Positions 18,145 through 27,063 of a stretch of 64,000 bases of DNA are shown in pieces (position 1 is the stretch's first letter; each line of letters opens with the position of its first letter). A program made the translations under genes and the position numbers. Source of the DNA: Niallia sp. NCCP-28 (GTDB taxonomy: Bacteria; Bacillota; Bacilli; Bacillales; Cytobacillaceae); the NCBI RefSeq assembly GCF_023168165.1, contig NZ_BQYJ01000007.1:62001-126000 (forward strand). Reading direction: 5' to 3'. Below the pieces are notes generated by a model. It had not been told where the DNA came from. It saw only the letters and a list, made by a program, of their open reading frames with translations, and made no database searches.

Positions 18145-18326
18145 AAACGCAAAAAAGCCTTTGAGATAATAAACCCGATATTTACGCAAAGTAAATAAAG
18201 AGTCTATTAGCCCAAAGGCTGCTACGTTTATTAGTTAACCTGCTAATCTAAAAAGATTGCAAAAAAAAGTAAAAATGAAAAAGTAAAATACTTTTCTATT
18301 TTACTATATTTTACGTTAACTACCAA
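18145..18326 (-). ncRNA. Structured leader/sRNA element, copy 1, with promoter
   Basis: On the minus strand: promoter TTGGTA-17 bp-TAAAAT (18298-18326), a U-rich leader of 37 nt, hairpin P1 GCAATCT-TTTT-AGATTAGC (18242-18260) and linker AGGTTAACTAATAAACGTAGC, in pieces. A terminator AGCCTTTGGG...CTCAAAGGCTTTTTT follows, closed by AAACG/GCGTTT at 18145-18150. It ends about 32 nt before the DUF4257 start. Architecture is shared with copies near 26.0, 40.7 and 53.2 kb. Confidence 0.8.
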
Positions 18327-18352
18327 CTAGTTTTATATTTTTCTCTTTGAAC

Positions 18353-18517
18353 TTAAGAGATTTGCTTTTCCCCTATATTTAATTTCTGATATTGCAGGAT
18401 CAGATCATCTAATTTTTTACTTAATTTAAGTGTTTTATCTGACCTAAAACCTTCGCTTAATCCTATATTAATCATCTCATTTCTAACATTCTCTATGCGA
18501 TCTAAGATCTCTTCCAA
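18353..18517 (-). CDS. Spo0E-like aspartyl-phosphate phosphatase
   Basis: A 54-residue protein from a TTG start with AGGAGAGG upstream. It shows the Spo0E pattern: two helices, the first MEEILDRIENVRNEMINIG, the second with SKKLDDLILQYQ, which contains the SxxLD core motif. Spo0E-type proteins dephosphorylate Spo0A~P and delay sporulation. A plasmid copy could hold the host in vegetative growth. It lies just upstream of structured element copy 1. Small size leaves some uncertainty. Confidence 0.75.
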   Translation of the reverse strand: MEEILDRIENVRNEMINIGLSEGFRSDKTLKLSKKLDDLILQYQKLNIGEKQIS

Positions 18518-18631
18518 TATTGTTCCTCTCCTAACTTCGTATGTATTATCTCCGTTCCCCTAATATCTGTAAATCCATATTTTATCTATACAATCTCCTC
18601 ATTCTAAACTGAGCGGCTGTCTTACCATTTC

Positions 18632-19345
18632 CTAATTCTTCATAAGATTTTTAGCATGATTAAGGTAATCTAGAACACTTTTTACAGTAGTAGATGCTTC
18701 ATCCAGGATTGATTCTTTTACTACATTTGTATTAAAGACATTCTCTTCACTGTCGGCATATCCTGAAATACTCCAGATATTAAGGCTATTATTTTTCGCT
18801 AATTCCTCTGCTTCTTTATATAAATCCGTATATTCATAATCATTATAAAGATAAGCAACTTTAGCTAATCCTTCTGCTATAAGTAAATACTGTATACTCT
18901 TACCACCGACAAAAGCATGGACTAGTAATCTTCCATATTTATCGGTTTCACCAGCCTTAGGATCACTCTTAATTTGTATCTCTTTCCCTTCCACAAGCTG
19001 TGAAAGAAATGCTTGTGCGTCTTGTCCGTAAGGTTCATTTTTCCCTTTTGTAATCTCTGGAGTGTTAATGGATAAAAGGCGGGCTTTCGATCCATCTTGA
19101 AATACAACGGTATCACCATCAATAACCCGTTCAACGGTCATCGTTCGCATCTCTTCTATTGTAGATTCTTGTGTTTCTTCTGTGCCATTTATCAGATTTT
19201 CAAGGAATGAGCCACTCTCACTTGCTGAATCCTTTGCAACTTCATATGTTTTCCTATCTGTATAATCCATTAGATCACTAGAAGAACAGCCACTTAGCAA
19301 AACAATCATACATATGGCGATAATTACATTTTTAAAATTTCTCAT
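18632..19345 (-). CDS. Secreted thermonuclease-like lipoprotein (SNase fold)
   Basis: About 237 residues. The signal peptide ends with the lipobox LSGC; after a Ser/Asp-rich linker comes a staphylococcal nuclease domain: RVIDGDTVVFQDG, RLLSINTPE (catalytic Arg), YGQDAQAF, DKYGRLLVHAF (catalytic Arg). It degrades DNA/RNA outside the membrane, anchored by lipid. The C-terminal ~50 residues are an extra helical tail. GGAGTGGG before ATG 19345 sets the start. A terminator hairpin lies just upstream. Confidence 0.92.
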   Translation of the reverse strand: MRNFKNVIIAICMIVLLSGCSSSDLMDYTDRKTYEVAKDSASESGSFLENLINGTEETQESTIEEMRTMTVERVIDGDTVVFQDGSKARLLSINTPEITKGKNEPYGQDAQAFLSQLVEGKEIQIKSDPKAGETDKYGRLLVHAFVGGKSIQYLLIAEGLAKVAYLYNDYEYTDLYKEAEELAKNNSLNIWSISGYADSEENVFNTNVVKESILDEASTTVKSVLDYLNHAKNLMKN

Positions 19346-19371
19346 TAAAGTCCCACTCCTATATAGAAAAA

Positions 19372-19428
19372 TAAAAGAACACCAATATACCACTAAAACT
19401 TACCTAAAAGTTGTATTCGAGGTGTTCT
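19372..19428 (-). promoter_or_regulatory. Leader terminator before the nuclease gene
   Basis: AGAACACC...GGTGTTCT stem followed by TTTATTTTT, about 8 nt before the GGAGTG ribosome site. No clear promoter is seen directly upstream, so transcripts from the 19.6-kb element would have to pass it. Confidence 0.6.
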
Positions 19429-19562
19429 CATCCATTTTTTATTTAATTATCTTAACTACATCCAGATCCTTTTCCTCTTTCTCTTTGTTTATCCCTCAAG
19501 CCTCTCTGTACACTTTAATTAATAATCAACTCTCTAAATCCATCTCTTTTTTGCCCCCTTTT

Positions 19563-19686
19563 AAAAACAAAAAGAAGCCTTCAGGCCTAAACAAAATTTG
19601 CATACATCGAAATGAAATACAAAATTTGTTTTTTAGGCCCAAAGGCTTCTTGTTTATTAGTTAGTCTGCTAATCCATACGGATCGC
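19563..19686 (-). ncRNA. Structured leader/sRNA element, copy 2
   Basis: P1 GCGATCC-GTAT-GGATTAGC (19668-19686), linker AGACTAACTAATAAAC, terminator GAAGCCTTTGGGCC...GGCCTGAAGGCTTC with T-run and closing AAACAAGAAGCC/GGCTTCTTTTTGTTT. P1 shows compensatory changes against copy 1. A good promoter is not obvious. No intact gene directly follows, only a tiny reading of 5 codons behind AAAAGGGGG; the next gene is the nuclease 220 nt away. Confidence 0.72.
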
Positions 19687-19747
19687 TAAAAAATTGAAAT
19701 TTAAAATAATATTACCAATACATCTTACCATATTTTTCTTACTTCAT

Positions 19748-19906
19748 CTATTTGAACATGAAAAATTTCGCTTTTCTCTTCTCTATCCTCTCTTTTAATT
19801 CTTCATACTCTTGTAGTAATTCCTTTGTTCGAGCATCTCTTTTCTCTTTCGGATCACCAAATTCTACAACTTGGTACTTTGGTTTAAACGGAAAGATTTT
19901 TCCCAT
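19748..19906 (-). CDS. Small basic protein
   Basis: 52 residues, Lys-rich and helical (EELKERIEKRKAKFFMFK). AAGGGG lies about 7 nt before the ATG, and the gene follows the HTH protein by only about 15 nt, so it looks co-translated. No family recognised. Confidence 0.55.
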   Translation of the reverse strand: MGKIFPFKPKYQVVEFGDPKEKRDARTKELLQEYEELKERIEKRKAKFFMFK

Positions 19907-19921
19907 TTCGTACACCCCTTC

Positions 19922-20896
19922 TTAATTTCCATCATTAAAATAATTAGAAACAATGTCTGCTAAAAGTTCTTCCATCGTTATATTTTTTTCATCAGAAGCT
20001 TGTTTCACTTTCTTCTTGAGAGAAGAGGGTACCGCAAAAGTTAATATCTCATGATCACTATCAATATATATACCTTTACGAGATGGAGTAATACTTCCCT
20101 CTTTAAGGTGAAGATTTAAGAGGTCAACGATTTTTTCGTTAAGCAAATTGTCTGGAAATACATATGGCTTTATTTCTAAAGTTAATATAGACTCTTCTAA
20201 TCCTAATTTCATATTTTTTGGCCCCAGGTGACTATAACAAATTTCAATAAAATCATAGAGAGGGTAGTCAATCTTGTCCTGATAAGAAAATGCGAATGTA
20301 GCATATCCCTTTTTAGATACATAACCATGGTCCACAATAAGTGTTTGTGGTAAGTAACCGTTACCCTCTATTTCATTTATTGTTATCCTTAAACCTGATT
20401 TAGTTACCAGCACAGGTTCATAATCTTCTATTAAAATCCTTGCCTCCATACCATCCTGGTTAGCAAAGCGTTGAAACCATGCAGTTTCTAAATCCTTATC
20501 ATAAAACTCCTTTTTTTCTGCACGCTTTTTACCTAGATACTTTTTAGAGAAACGATCAAATTCTTCTTTACTTATGAAATTAAGTTCTCTTCCTTTATAT
20601 ATGTGTTTTTCTGCTTTTAATAATCCTTTAGCTACATATTGAGAAATAGTGACAGTATGTAAATTTAATATCTTTGCGACATCACCAGTTGTATAACCTG
20701 GCTTTTCTAATTCTTTCTTAAGACGAAGTAGATCTGCTTCATAAAAGTATTTTCTATTATCTATATGCCAACTCGCCTCATTCGAAGGAGTAAGTTTGCC
20801 TTCCTTAACATATTTATGAATTGTTGTTACCTTAACATTTAACAGTTCAGCCGCTTCCTTCGTAGACAGCTCTTTACTGTACTGTTTATCATCCAT
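19922..20896 (-). CDS. DNA-binding protein with two excisionase/MerR-like HTH motifs
   Basis: 324 residues. Two helix-turn-helix motifs of the Xis/HTH_17 type lie in the first ~120 residues (LSTKEAAELLNVKVTTIHKYV and YTTGDVAKILNLHTVTISQYV, in pieces). A mixed region follows, then a C-terminal segment (AVPSSLKKKVKQASDEKNITMEELLADIV) resembling a ribbon-helix-helix. It is probably a plasmid regulator or maintenance factor that binds repeated sites. A partition role is possible but no ParM/ParA partner is visible here. Confidence 0.6.
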   Translation of the reverse strand: MDDKQYSKELSTKEAAELLNVKVTTIHKYVKEGKLTPSNEASWHIDNRKYFYEADLLRLKKELEKPGYTTGDVAKILNLHTVTISQYVAKGLLKAEKHIYKGRELNFISKEEFDRFSKKYLGKKRAEKKEFYDKDLETAWFQRFANQDGMEARILIEDYEPVLVTKSGLRITINEIEGNGYLPQTLIVDHGYVSKKGYATFAFSYQDKIDYPLYDFIEICYSHLGPKNMKLGLEESILTLEIKPYVFPDNLLNEKIVDLLNLHLKEGSITPSRKGIYIDSDHEILTFAVPSSLKKKVKQASDEKNITMEELLADIVSNYFNDGN

Positions 20897-21012
20897 TTAG
20901 TTCACCCTTAATAATCATATTTGGGTATATTATATCATTTGAAGACCGTTTTTATAAACACGCTAATAAAATAGGTAACTTTTATAAAATAAGCACTTAA
21001 CTTTATATTACA

Positions 21013-21354
21013 TCATGAATCTTCGGTTTCTCTTTTTTTGATTGCCTCATTAATAAGGGTAGCTGCATTCGTACAATATTCCTTCACCAGTGATTCTAAT
21101 TCTTCCTTTGTTGGATTTGGTAAGGCTTCACTAACGGCTGTAAACTGTTTGACTTGAGATTTACCTCCTCCTAACATAAGACTTACCTCCACTACATTAG
21201 AATAGAAAAATCTATTTACCTCGACACGATAACCATCTTTAAACTCATGTAGAAAATAAACTGTCTTCCTCACTCTTACCTTTTTTCTAAACCCAATTTC
21301 TCTTTCTTCTTTTTTAAAGGCTGTTTTCGCATAGATTGTTGCTATTTTGACCAT
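21013..21354 (-). CDS. Hypothetical protein
   Basis: 113 residues, basic N-terminal half with beta character, acidic C-terminal helix. No family recognised. The start at 21354 has no ribosome site and lies close to the transposase gene, so insertion of the IS may have replaced the native promoter and start. Confidence 0.45.
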   Translation of the reverse strand: MVKIATIYAKTAFKKEEREIGFRKKVRVRKTVYFLHEFKDGYRVEVNRFFYSNVVEVSLMLGGGKSQVKQFTAVSEALPNPTKEELESLVKEYCTNAATLINEAIKKRETEDS

Positions 21355-21399
21355 CTTTATAAGAGGTGATAAAATACTCTTTCAGGAGGCGGTTTTTCT

Positions 21400-22407
21400 A
21401 TGATGAAAGATATCTATGCCCATTTTTCGGATTTAACTAAAGATGAGCAAATTCAACTTTTTAACCTTTTAAAAGAAGATTTCATAGATAATAATGATGC
21501 AGATATGAAAGATGCGTTTACAATAATTAGAGAAACCCGTTTTAAAGAGGGCTTAGGTTGCATTCATTGTGGAAGTGTGAAAGTTAAGCGTAATGGGAAG
21601 TACAGAGATAGACAAAGGTATCTCTGTCGTGACTGCGGGAAGTCCTTCAATGACCTCTCTAATACACCGATTTCTGGGACACGATATCTTGGTAAGTGGG
21701 CTAAATACTTTCAAATGATGGTAGAAGGATACACTCTACCGAAAATCGCAAAGAGGTTAAAAATCCATATCTCTACTGCATTTTACTGGAGGCATAAAAT
21801 CCTTTTCGCCCTGCGTTCAATTGGATATCAAATGTTGAAAGGGATTATCGAAAGCGACGAAACCTTTTTTAAAGAGTCTCTAAAGGGGAGGAGAACTTTG
21901 GACAGGGAACCTAAGAAACGTGGAGGTAGAGATAAAAAGAGAGGTATTAGTAATCTTAAAATTGCTGTTGTGGTCGCTCAGGACCGAAGTGGGCAGGTCA
22001 TTGCTCAGAAGGCTGGAACTGGTCGAGTAAGAGCTGAAGAAATTGACGCGGTTATTGGAAGTTATATTGACCCGTCTTCTTTGTTATGCACAGATACAGC
22101 TACCAACTACAAAAAATTCGCTCTTATCAAGTCACTAAAACACGAACCCATCAATCTGAGCAAAGAGGGATATGTCAAAAAAGGCATCTACCACTTGCAG
22201 AACGTGAACAACTACCATAAACGATTAAAGGGGTGGATGGATAGATTTCAAGGAGTGGCTACAAAATATTTGGATAATTACCTTTATTGGTTCAGCTTCC
22301 TTCAACAAAGCAAGAAGTTGGCTGAAAAAGAACAGATAAACCAAATGCTCCTCAGTTCTTGTCAAAACTCAAATAATATAACTGTGAATTTCTTACGAGA
22401 GATATAG
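21400..22407 (+). CDS. IS1595-type transposase (zinc ribbon + DDE)
   Basis: 335 residues. A zinc ribbon (CIHCGSVKVKRNG...YLCRDCGKSF) is followed by an HTH (LPKIAKRLKIHISTAFYWRHKI) and an ISXO2-like DDE domain (GIIESDETFF, LLCTDTATNY, NNYHKRLKGWM). AGGAGG precedes the ATG. Element ends and a target duplication could not be defined by eye, so only the gene is called with confidence. Confidence 0.92.
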   Translation: MMKDIYAHFSDLTKDEQIQLFNLLKEDFIDNNDADMKDAFTIIRETRFKEGLGCIHCGSVKVKRNGKYRDRQRYLCRDCGKSFNDLSNTPISGTRYLGKWAKYFQMMVEGYTLPKIAKRLKIHISTAFYWRHKILFALRSIGYQMLKGIIESDETFFKESLKGRRTLDREPKKRGGRDKKRGISNLKIAVVVAQDRSGQVIAQKAGTGRVRAEEIDAVIGSYIDPSSLLCTDTATNYKKFALIKSLKHEPINLSKEGYVKKGIYHLQNVNNYHKRLKGWMDRFQGVATKYLDNYLYWFSFLQQSKKLAEKEQINQMLLSSCQNSNNITVNFLREI

Positions 22408-22408
22408 A

Positions 22409-22437
22409 AAAGCCATTCTGTTAAGGAACGGCTTTAA
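22409..22437 (+). terminator. Terminator after the IS1595-type transposase
   Basis: AAGCCATTC...GAACGGCTT stem directly after the stop, followed by a short T-rich stretch; it also faces the convergent DinB-like gene. Confidence 0.55.
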
Positions 22438-22440
22438 TTG

Positions 22441-22965
22441 TTATTCATTTAAGGAATTCTGAGACAACATTTTTCTAATTATTCTTATTTGACCTCTATG
22501 GTTAATTTCATCTTCAAATACGTGAAACCAAATAAAATAGTTGTTAGATTGGTGGTTATCCCATATTCTGTTTTCGTACAACCAAACATCATCTAGATTA
22601 GCGAATTCTTTAAAAGTTCTATTTCTAACTTCTTCTAGTTTGGCTATATAAAACTCTAAGGGATGTCCTTTGATATGTGTCCTGCCTTTATCTCCAAGAC
22701 TGTATGGTGCACCCCATTCTTCCATTTCTTGTCCGTTCGGTTTCCGACCATCAAAAATCTCTATTTGAAACCCCTTTTCAACAGCAGCCATATGCAATAA
22801 AAGGGCACCGATACTATTACTATCCTTGCTCGGTAAATAGTCTAATTCGGCAGTCGTTAAGCCATTTACGGCTTCTAAAGTCGTTTTTCTAGCATAGTTC
22901 ATTTGCGAGACAAGATGACCTATTTGGGAGCTAAATCCATCTAATTTTTCAATCTTAAATTCCAT
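22441..22965 (-). CDS. DinB-like/DUF664 protein
   Basis: 174 residues with the four-helix DinB fold pattern. Metal-ligand His positions are visible in ALLLHMAAVEKG and in FHVFEDEINHRGQIRIIRK. The family includes Bacillus stress proteins and thiol-dependent transferases, so the substrate is unknown. Cytoplasmic. Convergent with the transposase gene. Confidence 0.85.
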   Translation of the reverse strand: MEFKIEKLDGFSSQIGHLVSQMNYARKTTLEAVNGLTTAELDYLPSKDSNSIGALLLHMAAVEKGFQIEIFDGRKPNGQEMEEWGAPYSLGDKGRTHIKGHPLEFYIAKLEEVRNRTFKEFANLDDVWLYENRIWDNHQSNNYFIWFHVFEDEINHRGQIRIIRKMLSQNSLNE

Positions 22966-23345
22966 AGAACTTGCACCTCATTTACTCGGATAGAAATCTG
23001 GATATCTTTTATAACAATAATACCATAAAAAGTAAATTTTATCCTTGTCTTTATTGAAAGCAACAATTCTTACGAAAAGAGCCTTTTTAAAATAGTATTT
23101 TTCCTCCATGGAATTTTTTCTCCTTCTAGAGTAAATCTAATTTTTGTTAGTAAATCAATTTAACATCATTTAAACAAACGTAAAAATTAACTATAAATTT
23201 AACTATAAAATCATAATTAATTTTATCATAAACTTCCAAATGTGGTAAACACATAACTTATAAGTATTATTTATTAATAAAACTAACTTATATGATACTG
23301 TTAAGAGTTCCCAACTTTTTTTACTCTTATAAGGAGGTGTATAGA

Positions 23346-23708
23346 ATGAATGATCTTGTTAGAGTAATCGGAGAAAGAATAAAATACTTCCGCTTAAATA
23401 AAGGGTATACGCAAGAAAAACTAGCTGAAATCGCCAACATTCATTCCGCTTATATTGGTGGTGTGGAAAGAGCAGAGAGAAATATTTCTCTTGGAACATT
23501 AAATAAAATAACGCAAGCATTAGAAATAGAAGCTAAAGATTTATTTAAACCAATTAGTGAAACGGAACAAATTATTAATAAGGACGTTTTGTTAACAACA
23601 CATATGAACCTTTTAAGTTCAAGATCCCAGGAAGAGCTTATACTAATCCATGAATTAGTAAGTAATTTAGTATCTATATTGGATAAAAATCAAACTAATG
23701 AAGATTAA
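23346..23708 (+). CDS. XRE-family transcriptional regulator
   Basis: About 120 residues. The HTH_3 domain fills the first ~65 (IKYFRLNKGYTQEKLAEIANIHSAYIGGVERAERN, in pieces), with a helical C-terminal part for dimerisation. AAGGAGGTG 6 nt before ATG 23346 makes this the start rather than 23292. The upstream 300 nt are AT-rich and without genes. Downstream is a decayed reading frame, so its original target operon may be lost. Confidence 0.88.
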   Translation: MNDLVRVIGERIKYFRLNKGYTQEKLAEIANIHSAYIGGVERAERNISLGTLNKITQALEIEAKDLFKPISETEQIINKDVLLTTHMNLLSSRSQEELILIHELVSNLVSILDKNQTNED

Positions 23709-23740
23709 ACAGTAAAATTAGTGTATAGAGGGGATTGTTT

Positions 23741-24008
23741 ATGAAAGACCCAGGAATGTTAGGTTAAAGAGAACATACTCCTGTTCAAATGGGAGATTCA
23801 GGTGAAGGTATACAAATTAGATTTTGGTTTTAAGATAAATAAGATTCAGGTAAAATTGGTGTGAAAACTAGAAAATATCCAGGGGAATAGATGTAAGGAT
23901 TTAGCAATTAATCCTCAATGGTGGTTGAATTTTGCTTTAAACAGATTTATATATCCACTTACTATTGGTATGGTTCATTTTTTATTCGAGTGGAATAATT
24001 TAATTTAG
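23741..24008 (+). pseudogene. Decayed small gene downstream of the XRE regulator
   Basis: Begins with ATG behind a GAGGGG site and reads MKDPGMLG, stop, REHTPVQMGDSGEGIQIRFWF, stop. A third segment in another frame reads DLAINPQWWLNFALNRFIYP and on to FEWNNLI, stop. The order of plausible peptide segments in changing frames suggests a gene broken by several mutations. No family recognised. Confidence 0.35.
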
Positions 24009-24101
24009 CATGCATATATGTGTATTTTTCTACTCTACTTTAAAATAAATTATTTTCGGCAGATTTTCACAATATCATCGTGCTCTTTACGTTTTCATAA
24101 C

Positions 24102-24140
24102 AAAAAGGGATAAATCACTAGTGTGATTTATCCCTTTTTG
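24102..24140. terminator. Strong terminator after the SH3-repeat gene
   Basis: AAAAAGGGATAAATCAC palindrome with its complement, overlapping the stop region of the SH3 gene. Confidence 0.8.
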
Positions 24141-25721
24141 TTATTTCTTTACATAATTACCATATATCCAACCAAAGCTTTTACCATCTTTGATTTTATA
24201 CCAGTTGTTCTTTTTCTCGACTACTTCTACTACTTTATTTTTAGCCAAATGCTTATAAGTCTTTGCTTTTCCACTGTCACTTGTATGAACAGCGGCTTTA
24301 TCTTTTGTTACTTTCATCTTGTATAGTGTATTTTGCGTTAGGTTAGTGGATACATATTGATTCCAAACCCAGCCATAACTTGATCCGTCTTTGATCTTAT
24401 ACCAAGTACCTTTTTTCTCTACTACTTCCACAATATTATTTTTGTACAAATGCTTGTATGTTTTAGATTTTCCACTATTACTTGTATGTATAGCGGCTTT
24501 ATCCTTTACAATTCTTAAATCGTACAATGATTGTGGTGTTAGATTAGTGGATACATATTGGTTCCAGATCCAACCATAACCTGTTCCATCTTTAATTTTA
24601 TACCAAGTACCTTTTTTCTCTACAACCTCTACAATATTGTTTGTATAAAGGTGTTTATACGTTTTGGATTTACCACTATTACTCGTATGAACAGCAGCTT
24701 TTTCCTTAGTTACTCTTAGTTCATAAAGTACTTTTGATGGTACTTCTGGTGTTAAGTCAGTGGATACATATTGATTCCAAATCCAACCATACGTTGAACC
24801 ATCTTTAATTTTATACCAAGTACCTTTTTGCTCTACTACTTCTACAATGTCATTCAGGTTCAAATGCTTGTACGTTTTAGAACTGCCACTATTACTTGTA
24901 TGAACAGCTGCACTATCCTTTGTCACTCTTAAGTTATAAAGAACTGTTGGTACTTCTGGTGTTAAATCAGTTGATACGTACTGGTTCCAAATCCAACCAT
25001 ACGTTGAACCATCTTTAATTTTATACCAAGTACCTTTTTGCTCTACCACTTCTACAATGTCATTCAAGTTCAAATGCTTGTACGTTTTAGAACTTCCACT
25101 ATTGCTTGTATGAACAGCTGCATTGTCCTTTGTAACTCTTAAGCTATAAAGAACTGTTGGTACTTCTGGCGTCAAATCCTTTGAAACATATTGATTCCAA
25201 ATCCAACCATAAGTTGAACCATCTTTGATTTTATACCAAGTACCTTTTTGTTCTACCACTTCTACAATGTTATTTAACTTCAAATGCTTGTAGGTTTTAG
25301 AACTACCACTGTTGCTTGTATGAACAGCAGCATTATCCTTAGTTACCCTAATTTTAAAAAGTGTCGGTAGATCTGTATCAGATCCCTCTTCATCTTTACT
25401 ACTATCTTTAATGTAGACAGTTAAGTCTGCTTCCACATGATTATCATCCATTACAGCCATTGTAAATACTTGTCCATTTTTTGTAACAGTATCATGAATT
25501 AACCCGAATAGATTATAAGTTTTAGAATCTGGAGCATAATATCCAAAAACTTGGTCATTACAAGCCCCCGATGCAGATGCTGGATTTGCTTGTGTATTTT
25601 TAGCAGCATCAATTGTCATAGTACATTGTGCTTTTTCTAACTCAGCCGCTTTAATCCCGATTGGTATTATTGTTAGAAAACTTAAAATAACTACCAATAG
25701 TATAGTAAGATGTTTTTTCAT
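24141..25721 (-). CDS. Secreted protein with six SH3b repeats
   Basis: 526 residues: signal peptide (about 1-25), an N-terminal region with two cysteines (about 30-125), then six near-identical bacterial SH3 domains of about 65 residues. Each begins (K/R)VTKD.AAVHTS and ends GTWYKIKDGS.YGWIWNQYVS. SH3b repeats bind peptidoglycan, so it is a wall-associated exported protein without a visible catalytic domain. Repeats 2 and 3 are most alike and suggest recent expansion. Structured element copy 3 lies 215 nt upstream. Confidence 0.82.
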   Translation of the reverse strand: MKKHLTILLVVILSFLTIIPIGIKAAELEKAQCTMTIDAAKNTQANPASASGACNDQVFGYYAPDSKTYNLFGLIHDTVTKNGQVFTMAVMDDNHVEADLTVYIKDSSKDEEGSDTDLPTLFKIRVTKDNAAVHTSNSGSSKTYKHLKLNNIVEVVEQKGTWYKIKDGSTYGWIWNQYVSKDLTPEVPTVLYSLRVTKDNAAVHTSNSGSSKTYKHLNLNDIVEVVEQKGTWYKIKDGSTYGWIWNQYVSTDLTPEVPTVLYNLRVTKDSAAVHTSNSGSSKTYKHLNLNDIVEVVEQKGTWYKIKDGSTYGWIWNQYVSTDLTPEVPSKVLYELRVTKEKAAVHTSNSGKSKTYKHLYTNNIVEVVEKKGTWYKIKDGTGYGWIWNQYVSTNLTPQSLYDLRIVKDKAAIHTSNSGKSKTYKHLYKNNIVEVVEKKGTWYKIKDGSSYGWVWNQYVSTNLTQNTLYKMKVTKDKAAVHTSDSGKAKTYKHLAKNKVVEVVEKKNNWYKIKDGKSFGWIYGNYVKK

Positions 25722-25935
25722 TATTGAATTTCCTCTCTTTTCCCCTTTATTAATAACTATGTATGTATATATATGTATATTTTACTATTCCATCTAATAA
25801 TTTTAAATACGAAATAGTAATAAAAACACAGGACTTTTTAACTATTTGTGTAAAAGTCATTTTATTTGCAATAAATAATATCGCTCAATATCCAGTGTAC
25901 ATCCTCTTAAAATACTCACCTCTCATTCTTTTTTG

Positions 25936-26111
25936 AACGCAAAAAAGCCTTTGAGTTAACACCTCTTTAAATACAAACGTAAATAAGAGTATGTTAGCCC
26001 AAAGGCTGCTGAGTTTATTAGTTGAGACTGCTAATCTAAGTAGATTGCAAGAAAAAGTAAAATATAAAATATATACAATATTATTTTACTTCAATAGCTA
26101 AGTATTTTCAA
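25936..26111 (-). ncRNA. Structured leader/sRNA element, copy 3, with promoter
   Basis: Promoter TTGAAA-17 bp-TAAAAT (26083-26111), U-rich leader of about 34 nt, P1 GCAATCTA-CT-TAGATTAGC (26030-26048), linker CAACTAATAAACTCAGC, terminator AGCCTTTGGG...CTCAAAGGCTTTTTTGCGTT. The next intact gene (SH3 protein) starts 215 nt downstream; only a 13-codon reading lies near the terminator. This copy therefore also fits a free small RNA. Confidence 0.78.
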
Positions 26112-26200
26112 ATAGAAATTTTGAATAATTCATCTAAAACCCTCTTATAAAGTATAATATATGTAACTAGTTATACTATTATCAGTGAAAGGATTATCAA

Positions 26201-27061
26201 ATGACTATCTTAGATAAAGAAAAAATACAGGTAATTAATCTTCAAAACAACCCAAGTCTTAATAGTGAGCAAATTTATATCCCATCTAAACAAAGTGCCA
26301 ACGTTTTGTTTAGATTTATGAACAAATTAGAATTCCTAGAAGATATTATTTTAAAAAAGGCAATAATTCCAAGATACTACGAAGAGAAACTAGATTATTT
26401 ACAACTTGATAGCCTAGAAAAAATCGCAATTCCCATGAGTTGTTTTTGTGATATCCATTTAAATAAACTTGCTCCTCACATGGAAAATTACGGATTATAC
26501 GGGATAGGATTGAGTAAAGAATGGGGAATTAAAAGAGGAATTCAACCGATACATTACGTTAATCAACATTCTAATTTACTATCAGATTTCAAAGAAGTTA
26601 TTAATAAAACTCTTTCTGCACAAACGGAAGAAGAAAGAAGTACCTATACAGTTTATAACAATCTAATTTTACATCAATTATTTTATATGAAACCAATCGA
26701 AGGAGAAATGAGATATTCAGTTCAGAACAAAAGTAAGTACGAAAAAAGAAATTTCCACGATGAAAAAGAATGGAGATTTATACCTAATATAAATGGAATA
26801 GATACAGATCTTCCCCTGGTTATTAGTCAAGACCATTTAAATCCCAAAAGTTATAATACTTATTCAGATGGATTACGCCATAAGCCGGAGTTGTGGCTGG
26901 ATTTTGAATATGATGCCATTAAATATATTATAGTGAATGATCAAGCAGATAGAAGTGAATTGATTTCATACATTGTCCATAACTGTAAAATAAGCGAAAT
27001 AGAAAAGTACACCCTAATTTCAAAGATTTTAGTTTTTAATGAATTAAAAGAGGATTGGTGA
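26201..27061 (+). CDS. abiGi: AbiGi-like abortive infection antitoxin
   Basis: 286 residues resembling AbiGi (PF10899-type): FRFMNKLEFLEDI near the start, IPMSCFCDIHLNKLAPHMENYG and YGIGLSKEWGIKRG in the first half, and HDEKEWRFIP later. AbiGi/AbiGii form a lactococcal-type phage-defence pair; AbiGi is regarded as the antitoxin side. It is followed after 2 nt by the AbiGii-like gene, supporting the pair. An AAAGGA site precedes the ATG. Confidence 0.8.
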   Translation: MTILDKEKIQVINLQNNPSLNSEQIYIPSKQSANVLFRFMNKLEFLEDIILKKAIIPRYYEEKLDYLQLDSLEKIAIPMSCFCDIHLNKLAPHMENYGLYGIGLSKEWGIKRGIQPIHYVNQHSNLLSDFKEVINKTLSAQTEEERSTYTVYNNLILHQLFYMKPIEGEMRYSVQNKSKYEKRNFHDEKEWRFIPNINGIDTDLPLVISQDHLNPKSYNTYSDGLRHKPELWLDFEYDAIKYIIVNDQADRSELISYIVHNCKISEIEKYTLISKILVFNELKEDW

Positions 27062-27063
27062 TT

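Noticed and set aside
18113-18152. TTG start at 18152 for the DUF4257-like gene
   Set aside because: It lies in the U-run of the leader terminator; GAGGTG supports a start near 18113.
18145-18260. T-box or a known riboswitch class for the structured element
   Set aside because: The T-box AGGGUGG-type sequence and core motifs of classes I can recall (TPP, SAM, purine, fluoride, guanidine) are absent; a database search is still required.
19430-19562. Short readings between structured element copy 2 and the nuclease leader
   Set aside because: Only 5-20 codons with no consistent start; probably non-coding or a remnant.
21355-22440. Exact ends and target duplication of the IS1595-type element
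   Set aside because: No convincing terminal inverted repeats found by eye, so only the transposase gene is annotated.
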